NCBI GenBank assembly: GCA_964437145.1
Contig: CAYTFW010000003.1
Coordinates: 1 to 64,000, forward strand
Direction: 5' to 3'
DNA: 64,000 nt
Source of the DNA: JAFAZJ01 sp964437145
GTDB taxonomy: Bacteria; Pseudomonadota; Alphaproteobacteria; Reyranellales; Reyranellaceae
Numbering within the stretch: the first letter of the stretch is position 1; each line of letters starts with the position of its first letter. Made by a program: the position numbers and the translations under genes. Shown here one piece after another: positions 54,105-62,846 of the stretch. Below the pieces are notes generated by a model, which saw only the letters and a program-made list of their open reading frames with translations, had not been told where the DNA came from and did no database searches.

Positions 54105-55652
54105 TTAGCGCGGACGACCCATGCCGCGCTGACGATCGTCGCGGCGCATGAAGCCCATGCCGCCCAACGGATGGCCGCCCTCGCGCCGCGGCGGATGATT
54201 GCCGTCGCGGTGGTGATGGGCCCGCTCGCCCTGGGCGTGTTCGCCACGCGGCGCATCGGTGCGCTCGTGGCGTTCCGGGCGGCCGCGCTTATGGCCATGC
54301 TGGTGCGGATGGCCGTGCTTGGCGTGGCCATTGCCGTCGCGGTGGTGATGGGCCCGCTCGCCCTGGGCGTGCTCGCCGCGCGGCGCGTCGGTGCGCTCGT
54401 GCCGCTCCGGGCGGCCGTGCTTGCCGTGGCCACCGTTGTGGCGCCGCTGCTGCTGCTGCGGGCGTTTCTTCTGCGGCGGGCGGTGCGCCTGCTCGCGCGT
54501 GCCCGGTTCGGGCGCCGCCACCGGCGCGCCGTCGCGGTCGGTGCGCGCGATGGTCATGCGGATGGTGCGCTCGATGTCGCGTAGATAGGCGCGCTCCTCG
54601 TGGTCGCAGAAGGAGATCGCCACGCCGGCGGCGCCGGCGCGGGCCGTGCGACCGATGCGATGCACGTAGCTCTCGGGGATGTTCGGCAGGTCGAAGTTGA
54701 CGACGTGCGTCACGCCATCGACGTCGATGCCGCGGGCGGCGATGTCGGTGGCGATCAGGGCGCGGCAGGTGCCGTCGCGGAAACCGCGCAGCGCGCGCTC
54801 GCGCTGGCCCTGGCTCTTGTTGCCGTGGATCGCCGCCGACTCGATGCCGGCACCGTCGAGATAGCGCACGACCTTGTCGGCGCCGTGCTTGGTGCGGGTG
54901 AAGACCAGCACGCGTCCCATCGCGGGGTCACGCAGCAGTTCGACCAACATCTCGCGCTTCTGCGCCGTCTCCAGCAGGATGACGCGCTGCTCGACCTTCT
55001 CGACGGTCGTGGCGACCGGCGTCACGGCGACGCGCGCCGGATCGGTCAGCAGGTCATCGGCCAGCGCCCCGATCTCCTTCGGCATGGTGGCCGAGAAGAA
55101 CAGGTTCTGGCGCTTGGCCGGCAAGGTCTTCACCAGGCGGCGGATCGGCACGATGAAGCCGAGGTCGAGCATCTGGTCGGCCTCGTCGAGGACGAAGATC
55201 TCGACCAGGTCGAGCCGCGCGGTGCGCTGCTCCAGATGGTCGAGCAGGCGGCCCGGCGTGGCGACCAGGATGTCGACGCCGCCCTGCAAGGCGCGGGTCT
55301 GCGGCCCGTAGCTGACGCCGCCGAAGATCGTCGCGACCGACAAACGCAGGAAACGGCCGTAGGTGCGGAAGCTCTCGGCGATCTGGCTCGCCAGCTCGCG
55401 CGTCGGGCTGAGGATCAGGGCGCGGCAGCCGCCACGCGGCGCGCGCTTCGGATCGGCGGCGAGGCGCTGGAGGATCGGCAGCGCGAAGGCCGCGGTCTTG
55501 CCGGTGCCGGTCTGGGCGATGCCCAGCAGGTCGCGGCCGGCGGCGACGTGCGGGATGGCCTGCGCCTGGATCGGCGTGGGCGTCGTGTAGCCTTCGGCCG
55601 CCAACGCGCGCAGCAGCGGCTCGGCGAGACCAAGGTCGGTGAAGTTCGTCAC
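54105..55652 (-). CDS. rhlE: DEAD-box RNA helicase, RhlE type
   Basis: The helicase has about 515 residues. Motifs visible are GYTTPTPIQAQAIP (Q motif), AQTGTGKT (I), PTRELASQI (Ia), VLDEADQML (II, DEAD), FFSATMP (III), RGIDVDGVTHVVN (V) and HRIGRTARAG (VI). A basic His/Arg/Gly-rich tail of about 130 residues follows and likely binds RNA. It contains an exact tandem duplication of 29 residues. The GTG at 55652 begins VTNFTDLGLAEPLL, the usual RhlE start, with GAGAAAG before it; an ATG at 55679 is an alternative. RhlE unwinds RNA in ribosome assembly and mRNA decay. Confidence 0.93.
   Translation of the reverse strand: MTNFTDLGLAEPLLRALAAEGYTTPTPIQAQAIPHVAAGRDLLGIAQTGTGKTAAFALPILQRLAADPKRAPRGGCRALILSPTRELASQIAESFRTYGRFLRLSVATIFGGVSYGPQTRALQGGVDILVATPGRLLDHLEQRTARLDLVEIFVLDEADQMLDLGFIVPIRRLVKTLPAKRQNLFFSATMPKEIGALADDLLTDPARVAVTPVATTVEKVEQRVILLETAQKREMLVELLRDPAMGRVLVFTRTKHGADKVVRYLDGAGIESAAIHGNKSQGQRERALRGFRDGTCRALIATDIAARGIDVDGVTHVVNFDLPNIPESYVHRIGRTARAGAAGVAISFCDHEERAYLRDIERTIRMTIARTDRDGAPVAAPEPGTREQAHRPPQKKRPQQQQRRHNGGHGKHGRPERHERTDAPRGEHAQGERAHHHRDGNGHAKHGHPHQHGHKRGRPERHERTDAPRGEHAQGERAHHHRDGNHPPRREGGHPLGGMGFMRRDDRQRGMGRPR
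54198..54416 (-). repeat. Duplicated 87-base coding unit in the RhlE tail
   Basis: Two 87-base units (54330-54416 and 54198-54284) encode the same 29 residues, starting GRPERHERTDAPRGEHAQ. They are separated by 45 bases encoding a His/Gly/Lys-rich spacer (GHAKHGHPHQHGHKR). The copies differ at five bases, all silent. Confidence 0.9.
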
Positions 55653-55928
55653 TAGATATACTTTCTCAAACGCATTCACCGGCCCGCGCGACCGATTCAG
55701 TCGGCGCGGCTCGTTCCGGTGGAACTTTCGATAGACGCCCTGCGTGTCAGGCGGCTGGTTTCTTGATTGTTTGTACCCAGCTGGACGGCCGACTCTGCTC
55801 GGCGTTCACGCGGCTGAATGACTCAAGGCTGCATTGGCAGCGGCGTGCTTCTCTCACGTCGCGTGTGCCGGGTCAAGCGACGCACCGTCGCGGCCACGGG
55901 CATGCTCGCGAGCGGCTATCATGCCGGC

Positions 55929-57239
55929 ATGAACGCACTCCACGTCTCCGCGCCTTGGTGGAAGCCCGACAGTGGCCGCACGCTGCTGATTCGTGGCGGC
56001 CGGCCGTTGGTCGGCACCTATCCGATCAGCGGCGCCAAGAACGCCGCACTGCCGCTGATGGTTTCGGCGCTGCTGACGCCGCATCTCGTCACGCTGCACA
56101 ACCTGCCGGCCAATCTCGACGTCGCCGTGCTGTCGGCGCTGTTGCAACGACTGGGCGCCGGCCTGAGCTGGTCGAGTGGCGCGTCAGGTTTGTCGTTGAC
56201 CATCTGTGCCGATCGCGTGCACGCCGAGAAGATCGACCGCGAGCTGGTGGCGCGCATGCGCGCCTCGGTGCTGCTGCTGGGCGCCGTGCTGGCGCGCTGC
56301 GGCGAGGCCAGCCTGCCGCTGCCCGGCGGAGACGCCATCGGCCTGCGCGGCATCGACTTCCACATCGCCGGGCTACGCGCCATGGGCGCTACCATCGAGC
56401 TCGAGGGCGGCATGATCCATGCCCGTGCGCCACACGGCCTGCGCGGCGCCGAGATTGCGCTGCCGCTGCCGTCCGTGGGCGCGACAGAGAACCTGTTGCT
56501 GGCCGCCGTGCTGGCGCGGGGCCGCACGGTCATCCGCAACGCCGCGCGCGAGCCGGAGGTCACCGATCTCGCGACCTGCCTGATCGCCATGGGCGCGCGG
56601 ATCGACGGTCTCGACACGCACGTGCTGACCATCGAGGGCGGCGCACCGCTCACTGGCGCGGTGCACACGGTGATGCCCGACCGCATCGAGATCGGCACGC
56701 TCGCCTGCGCCGCGGCGATCACCGGTGGTGCGTTGACATTGACGAACGCGCGTCTCGATCTGCTGGGCGCCGCCGGGCCGCTGCTCCAGGCGGCCGGCGT
56801 CGAGCTGGAGCCGATCGAGGGTGGCGTGATCGCGCGCCGCGCGGCGTCGGGCACGGTCGGTGTCGATTTCACCACGCAGCCCTATCCCGGCTTCGCCACC
56901 GACCTGCAGGCGCCGGTTATGGCGCTGATGACCACCGCGCGCGGCGCCAGCGCCATCACCGAGACGATCTTCGAGCAGCGCTTCCGCCACGTCGACGAGC
57001 TACGACGCATGGGCGCCAACATCATCGTGCGCGGTCGCACCGCGCTGGTGCGCGGCGTAGCGAGCCTGAGTGCCGCAGCCGTCACCGGCAGCGACGTGCG
57101 CGCCGCCGCGGCCTTGGTGATCGCCGGCTTGGGCGCGCGCGGCGAGACCGTGCTCGACGGGCTCGACCATCTTGATCGCGGCTATGACGGCATGACCGCC
57201 AAGCTGGCGGCCTGCGGCGCCGATATCACGCGCGCCTAG
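55929..57239 (+). CDS. murA: UDP-N-acetylglucosamine 1-carboxyvinyltransferase with Asp at the catalytic Cys position
   Basis: The 436-residue first committed peptidoglycan enzyme adds enolpyruvate from PEP to UDP-GlcNAc. SGAKNAALPL (Lys37), RMRASV, PSVGATEN, ATDLQAP and FRHVDELRRMGA are all conserved. The active-site loop is PGGDAIGLRGID; Asp135 stands where E. coli MurA has Cys115. This Asp form is known in naturally fosfomycin-resistant MurA of mycobacteria and others, and remains active. The ATG at 55929 starts 37 codons into the frame; the Shine-Dalgarno is weak. It overlaps the convergent DinB gene by four bases. Confidence 0.92.
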   Translation: MNALHVSAPWWKPDSGRTLLIRGGRPLVGTYPISGAKNAALPLMVSALLTPHLVTLHNLPANLDVAVLSALLQRLGAGLSWSSGASGLSLTICADRVHAEKIDRELVARMRASVLLLGAVLARCGEASLPLPGGDAIGLRGIDFHIAGLRAMGATIELEGGMIHARAPHGLRGAEIALPLPSVGATENLLLAAVLARGRTVIRNAAREPEVTDLATCLIAMGARIDGLDTHVLTIEGGAPLTGAVHTVMPDRIEIGTLACAAAITGGALTLTNARLDLLGAAGPLLQAAGVELEPIEGGVIARRAASGTVGVDFTTQPYPGFATDLQAPVMALMTTARGASAITETIFEQRFRHVDELRRMGANIIVRGRTALVRGVASLSAAAVTGSDVRAAAALVIAGLGARGETVLDGLDHLDRGYDGMTAKLAACGADITRA

Positions 57240-57778
57240 CGCTCCGGCAACCCGAGCTCGCGCAACTCGTCGCGGCGCAACGCCAGCTCGTCGCGCATGA
57301 AGAACTCGTCGAGCTGCGGCGGTTTCACCGAGGTGCCCGCCAGCATCGCGTGCGCCTGGCCGCGATGATGGATCTGGTGGACGAAGAGGTGGGTCAGCAC
57401 GTCCTCGACGCGCTCGAGCGGTGCCTCGCGGCCTCGCCGCTTCATCACGACGGGAACCGCCAGCCTCTCGTCGGTCAGGCCGTCGCAGAAGGCCAGCAGA
57501 CGCCGGTCGCTGGCGCGCTGCGCGGCGTCGAGCGCGGCGAAGTCCTCGTGCGGCACAAAGGCATAGGCGCGCTCGACGGCCGCCTCCCGCAGATCCTCCA
57601 GCGAGTCGAGGTAGTAGCCGTCGACCATCAGGATGTGGTTGAGCGTGGCGCGGATCGAGGGGAAGAAACTGGTGCGCTCGGCCGTGTACTCCGCCGGGCT
57701 CAGCCGGGCGCAGGCGTTCAGCAGCCGGTGGTTCGACCAGGCATTGTTGCGGGCCATGGCGCGCAGGTGCTCGATCAC
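57236..57778 (-). CDS. DinB-family protein
   Basis: The 180-residue four-helix protein has ATLNHILMVDGYYLDSLED with one metal His, and LFVHQIHHRGQAHAML with the other two, the three-His nickel/zinc site of DinB/YfiT-type metalloproteins. The closest pattern is the DinB group induced by DNA damage in Bacillus, with thiol transferase-like relatives. It overlaps the Ogt gene start-to-stop (ATGA), so the pair is translationally coupled and may share a role in protection from alkylating or thiol-reactive agents. Confidence 0.87.
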   Translation of the reverse strand: MIEHLRAMARNNAWSNHRLLNACARLSPAEYTAERTSFFPSIRATLNHILMVDGYYLDSLEDLREAAVERAYAFVPHEDFAALDAAQRASDRRLLAFCDGLTDERLAVPVVMKRRGREAPLERVEDVLTHLFVHQIHHRGQAHAMLAGTSVKPPQLDEFFMRDELALRRDELRELGLPER

Positions 57779-58251
57779 AGCAGCAACGCTCCCTCGAAGG
57801 CGAGCAGCTTGCGCTTGGTCTCCGTACCGCCCCGCCCGCTATAGCCGCCCATCTTGCCGCCGGCCGCCATTACCCTGTGGCAGGGAATGATCACCGGGAT
57901 GGGATTGGCGCCGCAGGCTTTGCCGATATCGCGGGCGTCGCCCTGGCGGGGGTCTCGGCCGACCGCCTTGGTCATCTCGCCATAGGTCATGGTCCCGCCA
58001 TAGGGTATTCCGCACATGACATGCCAAATCTCCTTCTCTGCCTCCGTGCCTTTGGGCAGCAGCGGCAGGTCGAAGACCTTCAGCCTGCGGCCGAAATACG
58101 CCCTGAGCTGACGCCGCGCCTCCTCGACGATGGGATCGCCATCGGGGACCAGCGGGTCGCCCGTATCGGGCGCGATCCAGCGCACCTTGGTGATGGCGGT
58201 GCCATCGCCTTGGACCGACAGCCGGCCAAAGGGGGTATCGAGGTAGGCCAT
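57775..58251 (-). CDS. ogt: Methylated-DNA-[protein]-cysteine S-methyltransferase
   Basis: The 158-residue suicide repair protein takes alkyl groups from O6-alkylguanine onto Cys124 in IPCHRV. IPYGGTMTYGEMTKAVG supplies the helix-turn-helix DNA grip and ACGANPIPVIIPCHR the active site. The N-terminal half is short, as in Ogt. The start at 58251 sits just before the divergent lipase-like gene (53 bases apart), so promoters of both lie in that gap. It is coupled to DinB. Confidence 0.93.
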   Translation of the reverse strand: MAYLDTPFGRLSVQGDGTAITKVRWIAPDTGDPLVPDGDPIVEEARRQLRAYFGRRLKVFDLPLLPKGTEAEKEIWHVMCGIPYGGTMTYGEMTKAVGRDPRQGDARDIGKACGANPIPVIIPCHRVMAAGGKMGGYSGRGGTETKRKLLAFEGALLL

Positions 58252-58303
58252 AATGGGAGTCACGCTAGCCCCGGCGGCTGCGATTTGCCAACATGGCGAA
58301 ATC

Positions 58304-59707
58304 ATGGCTGCGACCTCACGCCCGACGCTGATCCCTCGCCGTGCCGCCCTTCTGGGCGGCGCGTCGCTTTTGCTGGGGCCGGCGGCGCTCGCCCAGCAGC
58401 AGCAGCAGCCGGCCGCACGCCAGCTGCCGCGCCTGCGCACCGATCGCATCCCGCCGATCATCTTCGTGCATGGCAACGGCGATACGGCGGCGCTGTGGCA
58501 CACGACCCTCTGGCGTTTCGAGTCCAACGGCTACCCCCGCAGTATGCTGGCGGCGATCGACCTCAGCTATCCGTCGGCGCGCAGCGATGACTCCAAGCCG
58601 CAGCCCTTCCGGTCCTCGACCACGGATCAGCGCGAGGAATTGGCGGCCTATGTCCGTGCCGTCATGACGCTCACCCGTCGCCGCAAGGTGGCGCTGGTTG
58701 GCTCTTCGCGTGGCTGCAACACCATCCGCAACTTCGTGAAGAACGGCGGCGGCGCCGATGTGACCTCTCACGTCGTGCTATGCGGCGGCACCAATCACGG
58801 CGTGATCGTGTCCGACACCGTGCTGGTGGGCAGCGAGTTCAACGGCGCTTCGCCGTTCCTCAAGCAGCTCAACGCCGGCGAGAATGAGATCGTGCCGGGT
58901 CCGGCCTTCATGACCCTGCGCAGCGACAGGTTCGACAAGTTCGCCCAGCCTGAGGGTCAGTTCATCGGCCAGGCCGGCAAACCCACCGGCGTGACCTATG
59001 AAGGGCCCGAGCTGAAGGGCGCGACCAACGTCGTGCTGCCCGGCCTCGATCACCGCGAGGTGGCCTTCCACAAGCTGGCCTTCGCCAAGATGTTCGAGTT
59101 CATCGTCGGCCAGCCACCGACCAGCACCTTCATCGCCGCCGAGCGCGAGGTCGTGCTCAACGGCCGGGTCACCGGCGTCGCCGAGGGCACCTACACCAAT
59201 CTGCCGGTGAGCGGCGCCCTGGTCGAGATCTGGGAGATCGATCCAATGACCGGCGTTCGGCGCACCCGGCTGGCGTCGCACCGCAAGGTCACCGGCGCCG
59301 ATGGCTGGTGGGGACCGTTCAAGACCAACGCCGAAACCTACCTGGAGTTCGTGGTGGGCGTATCCGGCAGTCCGGTCACGCATATCTATCGCTCGCCCTT
59401 CACGCGCTCGTCGGAGATCGTGCATCTGCGGCCCGGTCAATTCGGCCGCGACGACGAGAGAGCCGGCGCGGTGGTCTACATGAGCCGACCGCGCGGCTAT
59501 TTCGGCCATGGCCGCGACAAGTTTACGCTCGATGGTAAGGTGCCGCCCGGCATCAACGAGGGCGTGCCCGGCGTATCGATCGGCCGGCTGGCCTTCGACG
59601 CGGCGCCCGAGCGCACGATCAAGGCGGTGTTCAACAACGAGGAGATTCCCGCGCGCAATTGGCCGGCGAAGGGCGGCCATCTGGTGATCGCGGAGTTCCA
59701 CAACTGA
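58304..59707 (+). CDS. Exported lipase-like alpha/beta hydrolase with C-terminal accessory domain
   Basis: The 467-residue protein has a twin-arginine-like signal (IPRRAALLGGASLLLGPAALA, then QQQQQP). The hydrolase part (about 45-270) has IIFVHGNGDTAALW and the nucleophile elbow VGSSRGCN (Ser near 131). The catalytic His is probably in GLDHREVAF. The last 190 residues include VLNGRVTGVAEGTYTNLP and NAETYLEFVVGVSG, a carboxypeptidase-regulatory-like beta fold. An esterase or lipase acting in the periplasm is likely. A TauD dioxygenase follows 19 bases downstream. Confidence 0.85.
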   Translation: MAATSRPTLIPRRAALLGGASLLLGPAALAQQQQQPAARQLPRLRTDRIPPIIFVHGNGDTAALWHTTLWRFESNGYPRSMLAAIDLSYPSARSDDSKPQPFRSSTTDQREELAAYVRAVMTLTRRRKVALVGSSRGCNTIRNFVKNGGGADVTSHVVLCGGTNHGVIVSDTVLVGSEFNGASPFLKQLNAGENEIVPGPAFMTLRSDRFDKFAQPEGQFIGQAGKPTGVTYEGPELKGATNVVLPGLDHREVAFHKLAFAKMFEFIVGQPPTSTFIAAEREVVLNGRVTGVAEGTYTNLPVSGALVEIWEIDPMTGVRRTRLASHRKVTGADGWWGPFKTNAETYLEFVVGVSGSPVTHIYRSPFTRSSEIVHLRPGQFGRDDERAGAVVYMSRPRGYFGHGRDKFTLDGKVPPGINEGVPGVSIGRLAFDAAPERTIKAVFNNEEIPARNWPAKGGHLVIAEFHN

Positions 59708-59726
59708 GCAAGCCCGGGAGGCGGAC

Positions 59727-60608
59727 ATGGACCAGTATGACGGTCATGGCGTTGCCAGCTCGATCCGCGTGGTGCCGACAGGCGCCGCGCTCGGCGCCGA
59801 CATCGATGGCATCGACATCTCCAGGCCGCTCGACGCCGCGACGCTCGCCACCATCCGCCAGGCCTGGGCGGATCACCTGGTGCTGCGCTTCCGCGGCCAG
59901 ACGCTCGACGACGAGCAGCTGAAGTCGTTCAGCGCCCAGTTCGGCACGCTCGATCACGCGCCGCTGCCCGCCGCCAAGGACGGCCACCGCCAGGATCCAA
60001 CCTACATCTCGGTGATTTCCAACATCATGCGCGACGGCAAGCCGATCGGCGGCCTGGGCGCCTACGAATCGCTGTGGCACACCGACATGTCCTATGTCGA
60101 CAAGCCGCCGATGGCGAGCGCGCTGTACGCCATCGAGGTGCCGCCCTCGGGCGGCGACACCGGCTTCTCCAACCAGTACCTCGCCTACGAGGCGCTGCCG
60201 GCGGAAACGCGGCGGCGCCTTGACGGGCTGAAGCTGCGCCACGATTCCAGCCTCAACAGCGTCGGCGAGCTGCGCCGCGGCTTCACCGAGGTCACCGACC
60301 CGCGCCAGACCCCGGGCGCGCTGCATCCGCTGGTGCGCACGCACCCCACGACCGGTCGCAAGGCGCTCTATCTCGGCCGCCGGCGCAACGCCTACATCGA
60401 AGGTCTCGACCTGGCCGAGAGCGAGGCGCTGCTGGATACGCTCTGGGAGTACGCGGCCGACCCACGCTTCACCTGGTACCAGCAATGGCGCATCGGCGAC
60501 CTGGTGATGTGGGACAATCGCTGCACGCTGCATCGCCGCGACGCGTTCGACCCGACAACGCGCCGCCTGATGCACCGCACGCAGTTCGCGGGTGAGGCGG
60601 TTGTGTGA
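59727..60608 (+). CDS. TauD/TfdA-family 2-oxoglutarate-dependent dioxygenase
   Basis: The 293-residue Fe(II)/2-oxoglutarate enzyme has iron ligands in LWHTDMSY and CTLHRRDAF, with 2-oxoglutarate Arg in RRLMHRTQF. GADIDGIDISRPL and GDTGFSNQYLAYEAL are typical of the family. GGGAGGCGG precedes the ATG. It is the second TauD protein in the window and differs from the one at 36.3 kb. It follows the exported hydrolase closely and may act on its product. A family B palindrome lies just after the stop. Confidence 0.92.
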   Translation: MDQYDGHGVASSIRVVPTGAALGADIDGIDISRPLDAATLATIRQAWADHLVLRFRGQTLDDEQLKSFSAQFGTLDHAPLPAAKDGHRQDPTYISVISNIMRDGKPIGGLGAYESLWHTDMSYVDKPPMASALYAIEVPPSGGDTGFSNQYLAYEALPAETRRRLDGLKLRHDSSLNSVGELRRGFTEVTDPRQTPGALHPLVRTHPTTGRKALYLGRRRNAYIEGLDLAESEALLDTLWEYAADPRFTWYQQWRIGDLVMWDNRCTLHRRDAFDPTTRRLMHRTQFAGEAVV

Positions 60609-60615
60609 GTCTTCC

Positions 60616-60669
60616 TGGGACCGCCGGCGTCCGCCGGCTCATGAGGCCGGCGAGACGCCGGCGGTCCCA
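60616..60669. repeat. Family B intergenic palindrome, copy 2
   Basis: Arms 60616-60638 and 60646-60669 pair except for a one-base length difference, with loop TCATGAG. The arms carry ACCGCC/GGCGGT where the 54.0 kb copy has AGCGCC/GGCGCT, a compensated change. It lies between the convergent TauD and MscS genes and could act as a bidirectional terminator. Confidence 0.85.
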
Positions 60670-60674
60670 AAGAG

Positions 60675-62774
60675 CTATGTCGCCGGCGCGGTCGCCGCCG
60701 CCGCGGCTTGGCGCGCGGCCGAATCCGCGCCGGCGCCTTCGGCGAGCATCGCCATCGGCCGCGCGAACTTGATGCCGGCCTCGTCGAACGCCTTCTTGAT
60801 CATGGCGTAGGCCCGGCGGCGGATGGAGAATTGCTCGCCGGGCTTGGTCATCATCTTGAGCCGGATCTCGATCGCTGAATCGCTGAACTTCTCGACGCCC
60901 TGCATCTTCAGCGGCTGCAGGATGTGCGGCTTGAAGTCGGGAATCTCCGCCAGCTCCTTGCCGATGCGCTTGATGATCTTTTTCGCCGCGTCGATGTCGC
61001 TGTCGTAGGTGATACCGATCGTCATCTTGTCGATCACCCAGTCGCGACTGCCGTTCTGCACCGCGCCCAGCACGCCGAAGGGCACGGTGTAGAGCGTGCC
61101 CCGGTGATGGCGCAGCTTGATCGAGCGCAGGCTGAAGGATTCGACCGTGCCCTTGTAGTTGCCGGCCTGGATGTACTCGCCGATGCGGAAGGCGTCGTCG
61201 AGCAGGAAGAACATGCCGCTGATGATGTCGCGCACCAGCGTCTGCGCGCCAAAGCCCAGCGCCACGCCGACGACGCCGGCGCCGGCGATCAACGGGCCGA
61301 TCTCGACGCCCAGCGCCGACAGCGCCATCATGATCGCCACGGCGAGGACCAGGATGCCGAGGATATTGCGGAAGATCGGCAGCAGTGTGTTGAGCCGCGC
61401 GCGCCGGCGCTGCTCCTCCTCGTCGAGCGCATCGCCGACGACCCGCGCTTCCGCCAGCCGTCGGTCGATGATGGCGCGCAGCACGTGCCAGAGAAGATCG
61501 GCGACCAGCGCGATGACGACGGCGTTGGCGAGGCCGTGCATCAGGCGCGTCCAGGTCGAATGGCCAGCGGTGAAATCGTCCACGCCGACGCCCCAGATGC
61601 GCGCCAGCAGCGCCACGGCGCCAATCACGATCAGCACGCGCAGGCCGCGTTCCAGCACAACGGTGACGACGCCGGGAAGCTCGCCGGCGGCGTGTTCCGT
61701 GCCGGCCGGGCGCAGCAGGTGCACCACGGCGCGGCTGACGCCGCGCATGAGCAAGGGCGTGAGCACCAGCAGCAGCAGGGTGCGGAACACCGGCATGGCG
61801 TCGCCCACCCGCAGGACCCACAGCGCAACGACGAAGAAGGTCAGGCCCCATGTCGCGACCGCGCGGCGCCTGTGATGCGCCGGATCGCCGCCGGGGCGGC
61901 GCCAGACCGCCTCCAGCGCGATCGCCACGTTGACCAGGGCGGTGGCGGCGCCGATCAGCCGACGCGCTTCCGACGACAGGCCCAGGGTCTTGAGCAGCGA
62001 AAGCGTAACGGCGACGAACGCCGTCCAGCCGACGAACACGATCAGGCGGCGGTGCCAGAACGACGCTGTCGGCGTGTCCATCGGCAGGATGCGGAACCGC
62101 TCGGCGCCCGGCGACAGGAAGAAGCGTCCCGTGACCACGGCGATACGCGTGACCAGAAACGCCATCAGGTAGCCGAGCACGATCTCGCGCAGCAGCGGCG
62201 GCCATTCGAATGCGAGGAAGGCACCGACGCTACCAGCGCCGAACGACGCCACCCAGCTCAGCCCGAAGCCTAGCCGCGCCAGCATCGCGCCCAGCCGCGC
62301 GCGGACGCTGTCCATCGGCAGAGCCGTGATCCAGGTGCGCAGGCCCTTGCTGCGCCACCAGAACAGCCACTCCGCGCCGTAGCCTAGCGCGATGAAGGTG
62401 CCGATCAGCAGCAATAGCGGCAGAACCCCGTGCGCCTCGAACTCCAGGCCGAGAATCTCCCTCACCTTGCCAAGCTCGGTCGGCACGCCTGGCGCGGCCA
62501 TCACGAGGCGCCTGACGTGGTCGCGTGCATGGCCGAGCTGGTCGGTGATCACGCTCGATAGGCTGGCGTCGGCGGTCGGCGTCGGTGGCTTGGGCTTGTC
62601 GGCCGCGCGCTTCTCCAGCCATGCCCGCACTTCGGGGTCGGCCAGCAGATCGAGCAGCAGGCGCACGCGCGGCGAGGCGTCGTCGGCGGGCTTGCCGCTC
62701 TGGGCCGTCGCGGGCGCGCCAAACGCCACCAGCAACGCCAGTACGGCCAGAGCGCGCGCGAGGATCCGTAGCAT
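60675..62774 (-). CDS. Large MscS-family mechanosensitive channel
   Basis: The 699-residue protein has a signal peptide (LAVLALLVAFGAPATAQ) and a periplasmic domain (about 25-110). About ten helices follow, then the MscS pore helix AGAGVVGVALGFGAQTLVRD near residue 535. GEYIQAGNYKGTVESFSLRS starts the beta domain, and a C-terminal vestibule domain ends in an Ala-rich tail. It is larger than MscS (286) and resembles the YbdG/MscM-like or KefA-like group. It releases solutes at osmotic downshock. The convergent 3' end faces the TauD gene across a family B repeat. Confidence 0.92.
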   Translation of the reverse strand: MLRILARALAVLALLVAFGAPATAQSGKPADDASPRVRLLLDLLADPEVRAWLEKRAADKPKPPTPTADASLSSVITDQLGHARDHVRRLVMAAPGVPTELGKVREILGLEFEAHGVLPLLLLIGTFIALGYGAEWLFWWRSKGLRTWITALPMDSVRARLGAMLARLGFGLSWVASFGAGSVGAFLAFEWPPLLREIVLGYLMAFLVTRIAVVTGRFFLSPGAERFRILPMDTPTASFWHRRLIVFVGWTAFVAVTLSLLKTLGLSSEARRLIGAATALVNVAIALEAVWRRPGGDPAHHRRRAVATWGLTFFVVALWVLRVGDAMPVFRTLLLLVLTPLLMRGVSRAVVHLLRPAGTEHAAGELPGVVTVVLERGLRVLIVIGAVALLARIWGVGVDDFTAGHSTWTRLMHGLANAVVIALVADLLWHVLRAIIDRRLAEARVVGDALDEEEQRRRARLNTLLPIFRNILGILVLAVAIMMALSALGVEIGPLIAGAGVVGVALGFGAQTLVRDIISGMFFLLDDAFRIGEYIQAGNYKGTVESFSLRSIKLRHHRGTLYTVPFGVLGAVQNGSRDWVIDKMTIGITYDSDIDAAKKIIKRIGKELAEIPDFKPHILQPLKMQGVEKFSDSAIEIRLKMMTKPGEQFSIRRRAYAMIKKAFDEAGIKFARPMAMLAEGAGADSAARQAAAAATAPAT

Positions 62775-62846
62775 GAAGCACCCCTGTGGCTTGGTCCGTG
62801 GCGGACGGCTGATTCTTCACCGCGGCAGCCCGCGACTCAAGGACGC

